Assembly (NCBI RefSeq): GCF_014650755.1
Contig: NZ_BMVO01000007.1
Coordinates: 124,001 to 188,000 of the forward strand
Source: Streptomyces chryseus
Lineage (GTDB): Bacteria > Actinomycetota > Actinomycetes > Streptomycetales > Streptomycetaceae
DNA length: 64,000 nt
Reading direction: 5' to 3'
The position numbers and the translations under genes are program-made. Every line of letters begins with the position of its first letter. The stretch's first letter is position 1. This document shows, piece after piece, positions 1 through 7,771 of this stretch. The notes beneath the pieces are model-generated. The model ran no database searches. It was given only the letters and a program-made list of their open reading frames with translations, and was not told where the DNA came from.

Positions 1-21
1 GGTTGCGGGTCAGGACATGAT

Positions 22-68
22 CCCGGGGGTCCGGTGAGGCGGTCTCCGCCGCCTCTCCGGCCCCCGGG
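22..68 (+). terminator. strong hairpin, probable terminator of the gene upstream of the window
   Basis: Arms at 22-42 and 49-68 pair over 20 bp with one bulge (T30) and one T-T mismatch; the loop is 43-48. A T-rich stretch follows at 87-99. No gene precedes it inside the window, so it probably ends a plus-strand gene to the left. In related genomes the position upstream is held by BMP-family nucleoside-binding lipoproteins (recalled, not seen here). Confidence 0.75.
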
Positions 69-106
69 TCGCATTCCCTGTCCGGTCTTTTCTTCATTTG
101 GCGCTG

Positions 107-118
107 CTACGCGCGTAG
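107..118. promoter_or_regulatory. palindromic operator CTACGCGCGTAG, copy 1 (nucleoside transporter operon)
   Basis: A perfect 12-bp palindrome. A -10-like GATAGT lies 15 bp downstream (134-139), so a protein bound here would cover the -35/spacer region. The same 12 bases recur at 27348, 38519 and 43384, each time directly before a nucleoside salvage gene. The cognate regulator is not identified. Confidence 0.8.
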
Positions 119-210
119 ACATTCGCTCAGCACGATAGTTTCGCCGCGCCCTGCCTCCTGCCTCCGCCTCCCGCCCGCCTCCCGCTCCTTTCCGCCAAGG
201 AGAGTGCGTC

Positions 211-1770
211 ATCAACGCGTCCAGCCCGCCCCCCGCCGTAGAACTGCACGGCATCACCAAGCGCTTCCCCGGCGTCGTCGCCAACCACGACATCGACATC
301 ACCATCCGCAAGGGCACCGTGCACGCCCTCGTCGGTGAGAACGGTGCCGGCAAGTCGACCCTGATGAAGATCCTTTACGGCATGCAGAAGCCGGACGAGG
401 GCACCATCACCATCGACGGGGAGCAGGCCACTTTCCACAGCCCGGCCGACGCCATCGCGCGCGGCATCGGCATGGTGCACCAGCACTTCATGCTCGCCGA
501 CAACCTCACCGTCCTGGAGAACGTCGTTCTCGGCGGCGAGAAGCTGTACGGCATCGGCAACAGGGCCCGCCAGAAGATCAAGGAGATCTCGGAGGCGTAC
601 GGCCTGCACGTGCGCCCCGACGCCCTGGTCGAGAACCTCGGTGTGGCCGACCGCCAGCGCGTGGAGATCCTCAAGGTCCTCTACCGCGGCGCGCGCATCC
701 TCATCCTCGACGAGCCGACCGCCGTGCTCGTCCCGCAGGAGGTCGACGCGCTCTTCGCGAACCTCCGCGAGCTCAAGTCCGAGGGCCTGACGGTCATCTT
801 CATCTCGCACAAGCTGGGCGAGGTCCTCTCGGTCGCCGACGACATCACCGTCATCCGGCGCGGCACGACGGTCGGCACCGCCGACCCGGCGAACACCACC
901 ACCAAGCAGCTCGCCGAGCTGATGGTCGGCAGCGAGCTCCCGTCGCCCGAGACCCGTGAGTCGACGGTCACCGACGTACCGATGCTCACCATCGACGACC
1001 TCCAGCTGAACGCCACCGACCCGGACGGGGCCGTGCGCGAGGTGCTGGCCGGGATCACCTTCACCATCCACAAGGGTGAGGTGCTCGGCATCGCGGGCGT
1101 CGAGGGCAACGGCCAGGCCGAGCTCGTCGAGGCGATCATGGGCCTGCGCGACCCGGACGGCGGTGTCATCACGCTCGACACCGCCGACATCTCGCACGCG
1201 CCCACCCGTAAACGCCGTGAGAGCGGCATCGGCTACATCCCCGAGGACCGCCACCGCCACGGCCTGCTCCTCGAGGCGCCGCTGTGGGAGAACCGCATCC
1301 TGGGCCACGTCACCGAGGAGCCCAACTCCAATCGCGGACTGCTCGACCTGAAGGCGGCCCGCAAGGACACCGAGCGGATCGTGAAGGCGTACGACGTCCG
1401 CACGCCCGGTATCGAGGTCACCGCCGCCTCGCTGTCCGGCGGCAACCAGCAGAAGCTGATCGTCGGCCGGGAGATGAGCCACGCCCCCAAGCTGCTCATC
1501 GCCGCCCACCCCACGCGCGGCGTGGACGTCGGCGCGCAGGTGCAGATCTGGGACCAGATCCGCGAGGCGCGCCGCGAGGGACTGGCCGTACTGCTGATCT
1601 CCGCCGACCTGGACGAGCTGATCGGGCTCTCCGACACCCTGCGGGTCATGTACCGCGGCCGCCTGGTCGCGGACGCCGACCCCGCGACCATCACCCCGGA
1701 GGAACTGGGCTCGGCCATGACCGGCGCCGCCACCGGCCACCTTGAGGCAGCCCCGGAGGACGAGGCCTGA
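211..1770 (+). CDS. nucleoside ABC transporter, double ATPase subunit
   Basis: About 519 aa with two ABC domains, as in the BmpA/NupA-type nucleoside importers (about 510 aa). The first domain has Walker A GENGAGKST near residue 42 and Walker B LILDEPTA. The second has an LSGGNQQK signature but the Walker B region reads LLIAAHPTRG, the usual degenerate form in this family. Homology extends upstream of the GTG at 319 (VELHGITKRFPGVVAN precedes Walker A), yet no ATG, GTG or TTG lies in frame between the TAG at 136 and 319. AAGGAG at 197-202 sits 8 nt before ATC 211, so I place the start at that non-canonical codon. The stop overlaps the next start (ATGA). It should energise uptake through the two permeases that follow. 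Confidence 0.85.
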   Translation: MNASSPPPAVELHGITKRFPGVVANHDIDITIRKGTVHALVGENGAGKSTLMKILYGMQKPDEGTITIDGEQATFHSPADAIARGIGMVHQHFMLADNLTVLENVVLGGEKLYGIGNRARQKIKEISEAYGLHVRPDALVENLGVADRQRVEILKVLYRGARILILDEPTAVLVPQEVDALFANLRELKSEGLTVIFISHKLGEVLSVADDITVIRRGTTVGTADPANTTTKQLAELMVGSELPSPETRESTVTDVPMLTIDDLQLNATDPDGAVREVLAGITFTIHKGEVLGIAGVEGNGQAELVEAIMGLRDPDGGVITLDTADISHAPTRKRRESGIGYIPEDRHRHGLLLEAPLWENRILGHVTEEPNSNRGLLDLKAARKDTERIVKAYDVRTPGIEVTAASLSGGNQQKLIVGREMSHAPKLLIAAHPTRGVDVGAQVQIWDQIREARREGLAVLLISADLDELIGLSDTLRVMYRGRLVADADPATITPEELGSAMTGAATGHLEAAPEDEA

Positions 1771-2882
1771 TGAAGAAATTCGACAAGGACCGGCTGATTC
1801 TGGGCCTCGCCGGCCCAGTGCTCGCGCTGGTCGTCGCCATCGCGCTCACCTCGGTGGTGCTGCTCGCCTCGGGCCGCGACCCGTTCGAGCCGTACAAGCT
1901 GATGGTCGAGAGCGCGCAGTACGCCGACATCCAGGTGCTCATCCTGAACCAGGCGGGCACGTACTACCTGGCGGCGCTCGCCGTCGCCGTCGGCTTCCGG
2001 ATGAACCTGTTCAACATCGGCGTCGACGGCCAGTACCGCCTCGCCGCGATGATGGCGGCGCTCGTCGGCGCGGCCGTCGAGCTGCCCGGCCCGCTGCACA
2101 TCGCGCTGATCGTGCTCGTCGCCATGCTGACCGGCGCCTTCTGGGCCGGTATCGCCGGTGTCCTCAAGACCCTGCGCGGGGTGAGCGAGGTCGTCTCGAC
2201 GATCATGCTCAACGCGATCGCCACCAGCCTGATCGCGTGGCTGATCCTCACCGACAACTTCGGCGTGCAGCTGGAGGGCTCCAACGACCTCACCACGGGT
2301 GAGATCGCGGAGTCCGGCTGGTTCCCGAGCGTCAGCCTGGCCGACGGCGGCGAGATCTACGGCTTCACGTTCGTCGCCTTCGCGCTCGGCATCGTCTACT
2401 GGTTCGTCCTCAACCGCACCCGCTTCGGCTTCGACCTGCGCGCCACCGGCGCCAGCGAGAGCGCCGCCGCGGCCTCCGGCGTCGACGCCAAGAAGATGAT
2501 CCTCACCGCGATGCTCATCTCCGGCGGTGTGGCGGGTCTCGCCGGCATGCCGACCCTGCTGGGCGACACCCACACGTACAGCCTCAGCTTCCCGACCGGA
2601 ATCGGCTTCACGGGCATCACCATCGCCCTGCTCGGCCGCAACAACCCGATCGGCATCTTCTTCAGCGCCCTGCTGATCGCGTTCCTGGACAAGGCGTCCT
2701 CCGCGCTCGACCAGTACGGCTACGAGAAGGAGATCGCCACGATCATGCAGGGCCTGATCGTGATCGCGGTCGTCGTCAGTTACGAACTCGTCCGCCGCTA
2801 CGGGCTCCGCCGCCAGCAGCAGAAGGTGGGCGAGGAGCTCGCCGCAGCCGCCCGCAAGAACCGTGAGGAGGTGGCGGCGTAA
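1770..2882 (+). CDS. nucleoside ABC transporter permease 1
   Basis: 370 aa, strongly hydrophobic, with about ten membrane segments of the BPD_transp_2 type used by nucleoside and ribose-like importers. The segment around residues 70-85 (FRMNLFNIGVDGQYRLAA) is the typical permease motif of this family. The start ATG overlaps the TGA of the ATPase, and its own stop overlaps the next ATG, so the three transport genes are translationally coupled. It forms half of the membrane channel. Confidence 0.9.
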   Translation: MKKFDKDRLILGLAGPVLALVVAIALTSVVLLASGRDPFEPYKLMVESAQYADIQVLILNQAGTYYLAALAVAVGFRMNLFNIGVDGQYRLAAMMAALVGAAVELPGPLHIALIVLVAMLTGAFWAGIAGVLKTLRGVSEVVSTIMLNAIATSLIAWLILTDNFGVQLEGSNDLTTGEIAESGWFPSVSLADGGEIYGFTFVAFALGIVYWFVLNRTRFGFDLRATGASESAAAASGVDAKKMILTAMLISGGVAGLAGMPTLLGDTHTYSLSFPTGIGFTGITIALLGRNNPIGIFFSALLIAFLDKASSALDQYGYEKEIATIMQGLIVIAVVVSYELVRRYGLRRQQQKVGEELAAAARKNREEVAA

Positions 2883-4144
2883 TGAGTACCAGCACTGTCT
2901 CCGCCGTGAGCGCGGCGCCCAAGAAGAGCGCCCGCCGCAAGCTGTCCGTACCCGTCATCCTGCTGATCATCGCGGGTGCGCTGGCCCTGGTCTCGCTGGT
3001 GCGCATCATCAGCGGCGCCGACGACCTGACCTCCGTCGGCCAGGTCTCCGGCGCCCTCCAGCTCGCCATCCCGATCGGTCTCGCCGGCCTCGGCGGCCTG
3101 TGGGCCGAGCGCGCGGGCGTCGTCAACATCGGCCTCGAAGGCATGATGATCCTGGGCACCTGGTTCGGCGCGTATGCCGGCTACCAGTGGGGCCCGTGGA
3201 CGGGCGTCGCCCTCGGCATCGTCGGTGGCGCGCTCGGCGGTCTGCTGCACGCCGTCATCACCGTCACCTTCGGCGTGAACCACATCGTCTCCGGTGTGGC
3301 CATCAACATCCTGGCCGTCGGCGTCACCCGCTACCTGTCCAACTTCACGTTCGACAAGGCCGCGGGCGGCTCCTCCAAGCAGTCCCCGCGGATCGACGAG
3401 ATCACCAAGATCACCATTCCGGGGCTCTCCGACTGGCTGCGCGACATCCAGGGCAAACACTGGTTCTTCGTCTCCGACGTCGCCGGAGTCCTCGGCGGCC
3501 TGGTCACCAACCTCTCGCTGCTGACGATCGTCGCGCTGCTGCTGATCCCGGCCACCATCTGGATCCTGTGGCACACGGCGTTCGGCCTGCGGCTGCGCTC
3601 CTGCGGTGAGAACCCGGTGGCGGCCGAGTCCCTCGGCGTCAACGTCTACAAGTACAAGTACATCGCCGTCGTCGTCTCCGGCGGCCTGGCCGGCCTCGCG
3701 GGCGCGTTCCTCGCCATCGTCGCGACCGGCATCTACCAGGAGGGCCAGACCGGCGGCCGCGGCTACATCGGTCTCGCCGCGATGATCTTCGGCAACTGGA
3801 TGCCGGGCGGAATGGCGCTCGGCGCGGGCCTCTTCGGCTTCACCGACAGCCTCAAGCTGCGCGGCGGCGCCGAGAACGTCCACGCGATGCTGCTCCTGCT
3901 GGCGATCCTGCTGCTGCTCGTCGTGTTCTGGCAGCTGTACAAGAAGAAGTACCTGCCGGCGGCGATCTCCGCCGTGGCCGCCGTGCTCCTCTTCGTCTGG
4001 TACTCGCTCACCAACGAGGTGCCGAGCCAGTTCGTGGACGCCGCGCCGTACATCACCACGCTGCTCGTGCTGGCCCTGTCCGCGCAACGCCTGCGCATGC
4101 CCAAGGCCGACGGCATGCCGTACCGGAAGGGCCAGGGCAAGTGA
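2882..4144 (+). CDS. nucleoside ABC transporter permease 2
   Basis: 420 aa. A basic N-terminal tail (KKSARRK) precedes about ten membrane segments. The stretch RAGVVNIGLEGMMILG (about residues 78-93) is the diagnostic motif of the second permease of BMP-type nucleoside transporters. Compared with permease 1 it has extra C-terminal hydrophobic segments. It overlaps the preceding gene by 1 nt and the following cytidine deaminase by 4 nt (GTGA). Confidence 0.9.
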   Translation: MSTSTVSAVSAAPKKSARRKLSVPVILLIIAGALALVSLVRIISGADDLTSVGQVSGALQLAIPIGLAGLGGLWAERAGVVNIGLEGMMILGTWFGAYAGYQWGPWTGVALGIVGGALGGLLHAVITVTFGVNHIVSGVAINILAVGVTRYLSNFTFDKAAGGSSKQSPRIDEITKITIPGLSDWLRDIQGKHWFFVSDVAGVLGGLVTNLSLLTIVALLLIPATIWILWHTAFGLRLRSCGENPVAAESLGVNVYKYKYIAVVVSGGLAGLAGAFLAIVATGIYQEGQTGGRGYIGLAAMIFGNWMPGGMALGAGLFGFTDSLKLRGGAENVHAMLLLLAILLLLVVFWQLYKKKYLPAAISAVAAVLLFVWYSLTNEVPSQFVDAAPYITTLLVLALSAQRLRMPKADGMPYRKGQGK

Positions 4145-4563
4145 CGGACGCCGCGGCACCGGCCGACTGGGAAGCCCTGCGAGAGGCGGCGCGCGAGGCC
4201 ATGTCCCACGCGTACGCGCCGTACTCGGGCTTCCCGGTCGGCGCCGCGGCCCTCGTCGACGACGGCCGCACGGTCACCGGCTGCAACGTGGAGAACGCCT
4301 CGTACGGCCTCTCCCTGTGCGCCGAGTGCGGCCTCGTCTCGCAGCTCAACGCCACCGGCGGCGGCCGCCTGACGCACTTCACCTGCGTCGACGGCCGGGG
4401 CGAGATCCTGATGCCCTGCGGCCGCTGCCGGCAGTTGCTGTACGAATTCGGCGGCCCCGCGCTGCTGCTCGACACGTCGGCGGGTATCCGTACCCTCGCC
4501 GACATGCTCCCCGACGCCTTCGGCCCACAGCACCTGGCGCCAGGCACCCCGGAAGGAACCTGA
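4141..4563 (+). CDS. cdd: cytidine deaminase
   Basis: 140 aa, the normal size for homotetrameric cytidine deaminases, which convert cytidine and deoxycytidine to uridine forms. The zinc site is visible: C60-A61-E62 (Glu as proton shuttle) and the P-C-G-R-C motif with C93 and C96. The substrate-binding CNVENASYG stretch is at 48-56. The GTG start overlaps the stop of permease 2, so imported nucleosides meet the deaminase from the same mRNA. Six nucleotides separate it from deoA. Confidence 0.95.
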   Translation: MTDAAAPADWEALREAAREAMSHAYAPYSGFPVGAAALVDDGRTVTGCNVENASYGLSLCAECGLVSQLNATGGGRLTHFTCVDGRGEILMPCGRCRQLLYEFGGPALLLDTSAGIRTLADMLPDAFGPQHLAPGTPEGT

Positions 4564-4569
4564 AACCGC

Positions 4570-5847
4570 ATGGACGTCATCTCCGTCATCCGGACCAAGC
4601 GCGACAAGGGCGAACTGAGCCCCGAGCAGATCGACTGGGTCATCGACGCCTACACGCGCGGTGAGGTCGCCGACGAGCAGATGTCCGCTCTCGCGATGGC
4701 GATCCTGCTCAACGGCATGAACCGGGTCGAAATCGCCCGCTGGACCGCCGCGATGATCAACTCGGGCGAGCGGATGAACTTCGCGCAGCTCTCCCGCCCC
4801 ACGGCCGACAAGCACTCCACCGGCGGCGTCGGCGACAAGATCACGCTGCCGCTCGCGCCGATCGTCGCCGCCTGCGGCGCGGCCGTGCCCCAGCTTTCGG
4901 GCCGGGGGCTCGGCCACACCGGCGGCACGCTCGACAAGCTGGAGTCCATCCCCGGCTGGCGCGCCCTGCTCTCCAACGAGGAGATGCTCGACGTCCTCGA
5001 CTCCACCGGCGCGGTCATCTGCGCCGCGGGCGACGGCCTGGCCCCGGCGGACAAGAAGCTGTACGCGCTGCGCGACGTCACCGGCACGGTCGAGGCGATC
5101 CCGCTGATCGCCTCCTCCATCATGTCCAAGAAGATCGCCGAGGGGACGGGCTCGCTCGTCCTGGACGTCAAGGTCGGCTCCGGCGCCTTCATGAAGAACA
5201 TCGAGGACGCCCGTGAGCTCGCCGCCACCATGGTGGGCCTGGGCACCGACCACGGCGTACGGACGGTGGCCCTGCTCACCGACATGTCGACGCCGCTCGG
5301 CCTCACGGCGGGCAACGCCCTCGAAGTCCGCGAGTCCGTCGAGGTGCTGGCGGGCGGCGGTCCCCAGGACGTCGTCGACCTGACCCTCGCGCTCGCCCGC
5401 GAGATGCTCGACGCGGCGGGCCTGAAGGACGCCGACCCGGCCAAGGCACTCGCCGACGGCTCCGCGATGGACGTCTGGCGCCGCATGATCGCGGCCCAGG
5501 GCGGCGACCCGGACGCGGCCCTGCCGGTCGCCCGGGAGCAGCACGTGGTCCACGCGTCGGAGTCCGGCGTCCTCACCACCATGGACGCGTACGCCGTGGG
5601 CGTCGCCGCCTGGCGCCTGGGCGCCGGCCGCGCGCGCAAGGAGGACCAGGTCCAGGCGGGCGCGGGCATCGAACTCCACGCCAAGCCGGGCGACAGGGTC
5701 ACCGCCGGCCAGCGCCTGATGACCCTGCACACGGACACCCCGGAGAAGTTCGAGTACGCCCTCGAAGCGCTGAACGGCAGGGTCTTCACGTCCCCCGAGG
5801 GCACCGACTTCACCCCGAACCCGATCGTGCTGGGCCGCATCGCGTAA
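4570..5847 (+). CDS. deoA: thymidine/pyrimidine-nucleoside phosphorylase
   Basis: 425 aa, homologous end to end to DeoA/Pdp. Phosphorolysis of thymidine or deoxyuridine gives the free base and deoxyribose 1-phosphate. The signature KHSTGGVGDK lies at about residues 80-89, followed by the SGRGLGHTGGTLDKLE segment. The product feeds the phosphosugar mutase (40649-42301) and deoxyribose-phosphate aldolase (37549-38505) encoded elsewhere in the window. Last gene of the transporter operon; a strong hairpin follows at 5905. Confidence 0.95.
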   Translation: MDVISVIRTKRDKGELSPEQIDWVIDAYTRGEVADEQMSALAMAILLNGMNRVEIARWTAAMINSGERMNFAQLSRPTADKHSTGGVGDKITLPLAPIVAACGAAVPQLSGRGLGHTGGTLDKLESIPGWRALLSNEEMLDVLDSTGAVICAAGDGLAPADKKLYALRDVTGTVEAIPLIASSIMSKKIAEGTGSLVLDVKVGSGAFMKNIEDARELAATMVGLGTDHGVRTVALLTDMSTPLGLTAGNALEVRESVEVLAGGGPQDVVDLTLALAREMLDAAGLKDADPAKALADGSAMDVWRRMIAAQGGDPDAALPVAREQHVVHASESGVLTTMDAYAVGVAAWRLGAGRARKEDQVQAGAGIELHAKPGDRVTAGQRLMTLHTDTPEKFEYALEALNGRVFTSPEGTDFTPNPIVLGRIA

Positions 5848-5904
5848 CCCACGCCGTACGACGCGCATCGCACAGCTCCCGTCGCACAGGGGGCGAGCAC
5901 GACG

Positions 5905-5937
5905 AGCGGGGCCGGTGATTCCACCGGCCCCGCTTTT
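5905..5937 (+). terminator. rho-independent terminator of the transporter/cdd/deoA operon
   Basis: A perfect 13-bp stem (5905-5917 with 5922-5934), a 4-nt loop and a TTT tail. Confidence 0.85.
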
Positions 5938-6007
5938 CGCGTCTCCGCGCATCCGCGCCTCCGCGCTCCTCGGGCGCCCGGAGATCCACCGGCCGGGGCG
6001 GCCGCCG

Positions 6008-6346
6008 ATGAGTTCTGCCCCCGGCCCGGGTCTCCCCCATGTGGATGCCACGATGCCGACCGTTCTCGTCGTCGTCGGCCGGGTGACCCCTGCCGACGTC
6101 CCCCTGCTGTGCGCCGAACTCGACGACCTGCTGTGCGGCGCGGTCGCCACCGAGATCGTCTGCGACGTCGCCCGGCTGACCGATCCGGACCTCACCGCCG
6201 TCGAGGCGCTGGCCCGCCTGCGGCTCACCGCCCGCCGGGCCGGCCGCCGCCTGCGCCTGCGGGGCGCGCGCCCGGACCTGGTGGCGCTGCTGAGCCTGGT
6301 CGGGCTGGGCGAGCCCGACGCGCCCCACGTGCCTTCCGGGCAGTAA
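6008..6346 (+). CDS. STAS-domain protein (anti-sigma-factor-antagonist fold)
   Basis: 112 aa from ATG 6008. An earlier in-frame ATG at 5915 lies inside the terminator stem and adds a low-complexity tail, so it is rejected. The sequence shows the alternating strand/helix pattern of a STAS domain (PTVLVVVGRVT, IVCDVARLTDPDLTAVEALARLRLTA). The usual phosphorylatable Ser is not evident; D-P-D-L occupies that loop, so classic SpoIIAA-type phospho-switching is doubtful. Single gene, function not predictable. Confidence 0.7.
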   Translation: MSSAPGPGLPHVDATMPTVLVVVGRVTPADVPLLCAELDDLLCGAVATEIVCDVARLTDPDLTAVEALARLRLTARRAGRRLRLRGARPDLVALLSLVGLGEPDAPHVPSGQ

Positions 6347-6595
6347 TCATTTCGACGCGGTCACCCGATGGGTGGTTTCCCGAACGGCGGACAACTCCCT
6401 TTCGAGCCGCGCCATTGCCGGTCGCCCGCCTTTCTTTTCTGCGGCTCCAAATGGCCGAACAGGCGCGCCTATGCGTGCTTTTCCCACTGTCTTTCTGACA
6501 AAGTTCAATCCTGCTTTTGTCGCCTTGTTCGAAAGCCGAAATTCGCGGTTGCTTTCTCGGTCAGTTCTACGGTCCACGTATGAAGAGAGCCGCTC
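6347..6595. other. low-G+C intergenic region before the polysaccharide operon
   Basis: 249 bp with clearly lower G+C than its surroundings and several T-rich runs (6430-6440, 6478-6500). No protein-like reading frame of credible codon use. Most likely the promoter/leader of the operon starting at 6596; I could not fix a -35/-10 pair. Confidence 0.6.
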
Positions 6596-7771
6596 GTGCT
6601 GCAACAAAGTTGGACTGAGCAGAGCCAACTGACAGTTTTTCACCTCGTTCAGCCGGTGGAAGGGGGAGTCGCGCGCGTTGTCACCGATCTCGTCAGAGCG
6701 CAGACGAGCGAAGGTCTGCGTACGGTCGTCGCCTGCCCGCAGGGCGGCACACTGGCCTCGGACGCCGCCGAGGCCGGAGCGCAGGTGCACACTTGGCCCG
6801 CCGTCCGGGCTCCCGGACCGCGCCTGGCCGGCGAAGTCATGACCGCCGCCCGGCTCGTCCGCCAGAGCCGTCCCCACGTCGTCCACGCCCACAGCGCCAA
6901 GGCGGGGCTCGCGGGCCGGCTGGCCCTGCGCGGGCGCGTGCCGACGGTCTTCCAGCCCCACGCCTGGTCCTTCGAGGCGGTACGGGGCCGGGAGGCGGCC
7001 CTCGCTCTCGCGTGGGAGCGGTACGCGGCCCGGTGGACCTCCCGGACCCTCTGCGTCAGCGAGACCGAGCGCGAAACGGGCGAGGTGGCCGGCATCACCG
7101 CCCGCTGGTCGGTGATCCGCAACGGCGTCGACCTCGGCCACTTCCGCCCCGACGAGGGTGCGGGCCGCGCCGCCGCACGGGCCGCCCTGCCCCTGCTCTC
7201 CGGGATCCCCGCCGGAGCCCCCCTGGTGGTCTGCGTCGGCCGGCTGTGCCGCCAGAAGGGCCAGGACGTCCTGTTGCGGGCCTGGCGTCAGGTGGCGGCG
7301 CCCGGCGCCCGGCTGGTCCTGGTGGGCGACGGGCCGGACGGTGAGCGGCTGCGGGCGGACGCCCCGCCGGGCGTGCTGTTCGCGGGCGCGAGCCGGGACA
7401 CCCGGCCGTGGTTCCACGCGGCCGACGTCGTCGTGCTCCCGTCCCGCTGGGAGGGCATGGCGCTGGCCCCGCTGGAGGCCATGGCCTGTGGCAGGCCCGT
7501 CGTGCTGACCGACGTCAGCGGCGCCCGGGAGAGCCTGCCGCCCGGCCAGGAGGCGCACTGCCTCGTACCGCCCGAGGACCCGGCGGCCCTCGCGACGGCA
7601 CTCACCGCGCTGCTGGGCGACCCCGGGCTCCGCGCGTCCCTCGGGCACGCGGCCCGCACCCACACCCGGTCGGCCCGCGACGTACGCGAGACCGCCGCAG
7701 CCGTCTCCGACCTCTATCGGGAACTTCTCAGCCTGCACCGACCCATGACGAGGAAGCGCACCGAGCGATGA
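6596..7771 (+). CDS. GT4-family glycosyltransferase (first gene of polysaccharide operon)
   Basis: 391 aa with a GT-B fold. The N-terminal domain begins LTVFHLVQPVEGGVARVV, the G-G-V-A acceptor-side motif of WecA/CapM-like enzymes, and the C-terminal domain has the nucleotide-sugar EGMALAPLEAMACGRPVV motif (E-x7-E). Cytosolic or membrane-associated; predicted to transfer a sugar from an NDP-sugar to a lipid-linked acceptor. GTG start after a GAAGAGAG Shine-Dalgarno. Its stop overlaps the ATG of the phosphoglycosyl transferase (ATGA). Confidence 0.85.
   Translation: MLQQSWTEQSQLTVFHLVQPVEGGVARVVTDLVRAQTSEGLRTVVACPQGGTLASDAAEAGAQVHTWPAVRAPGPRLAGEVMTAARLVRQSRPHVVHAHSAKAGLAGRLALRGRVPTVFQPHAWSFEAVRGREAALALAWERYAARWTSRTLCVSETERETGEVAGITARWSVIRNGVDLGHFRPDEGAGRAAARAALPLLSGIPAGAPLVVCVGRLCRQKGQDVLLRAWRQVAAPGARLVLVGDGPDGERLRADAPPGVLFAGASRDTRPWFHAADVVVLPSRWEGMALAPLEAMACGRPVVLTDVSGARESLPPGQEAHCLVPPEDPAALATALTALLGDPGLRASLGHAARTHTRSARDVRETAAAVSDLYRELLSLHRPMTRKRTER

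Noticed and set aside
204..330. GTG at 204 as start of the ABC ATPase
   Set aside because: It is in a different frame and would need a frameshift before Walker A.
127..1740. Long open frame antisense to the transporter ATPase
   Set aside because: Composition is Gly/Asp/Arg/Val-rich, as expected from the mirror of a high-G+C gene; the plus strand has clear ABC motifs.
5915..6007. N-terminal extension of the STAS protein from ATG 5915
   Set aside because: It lies within the deoA terminator stem and adds a low-complexity tail.
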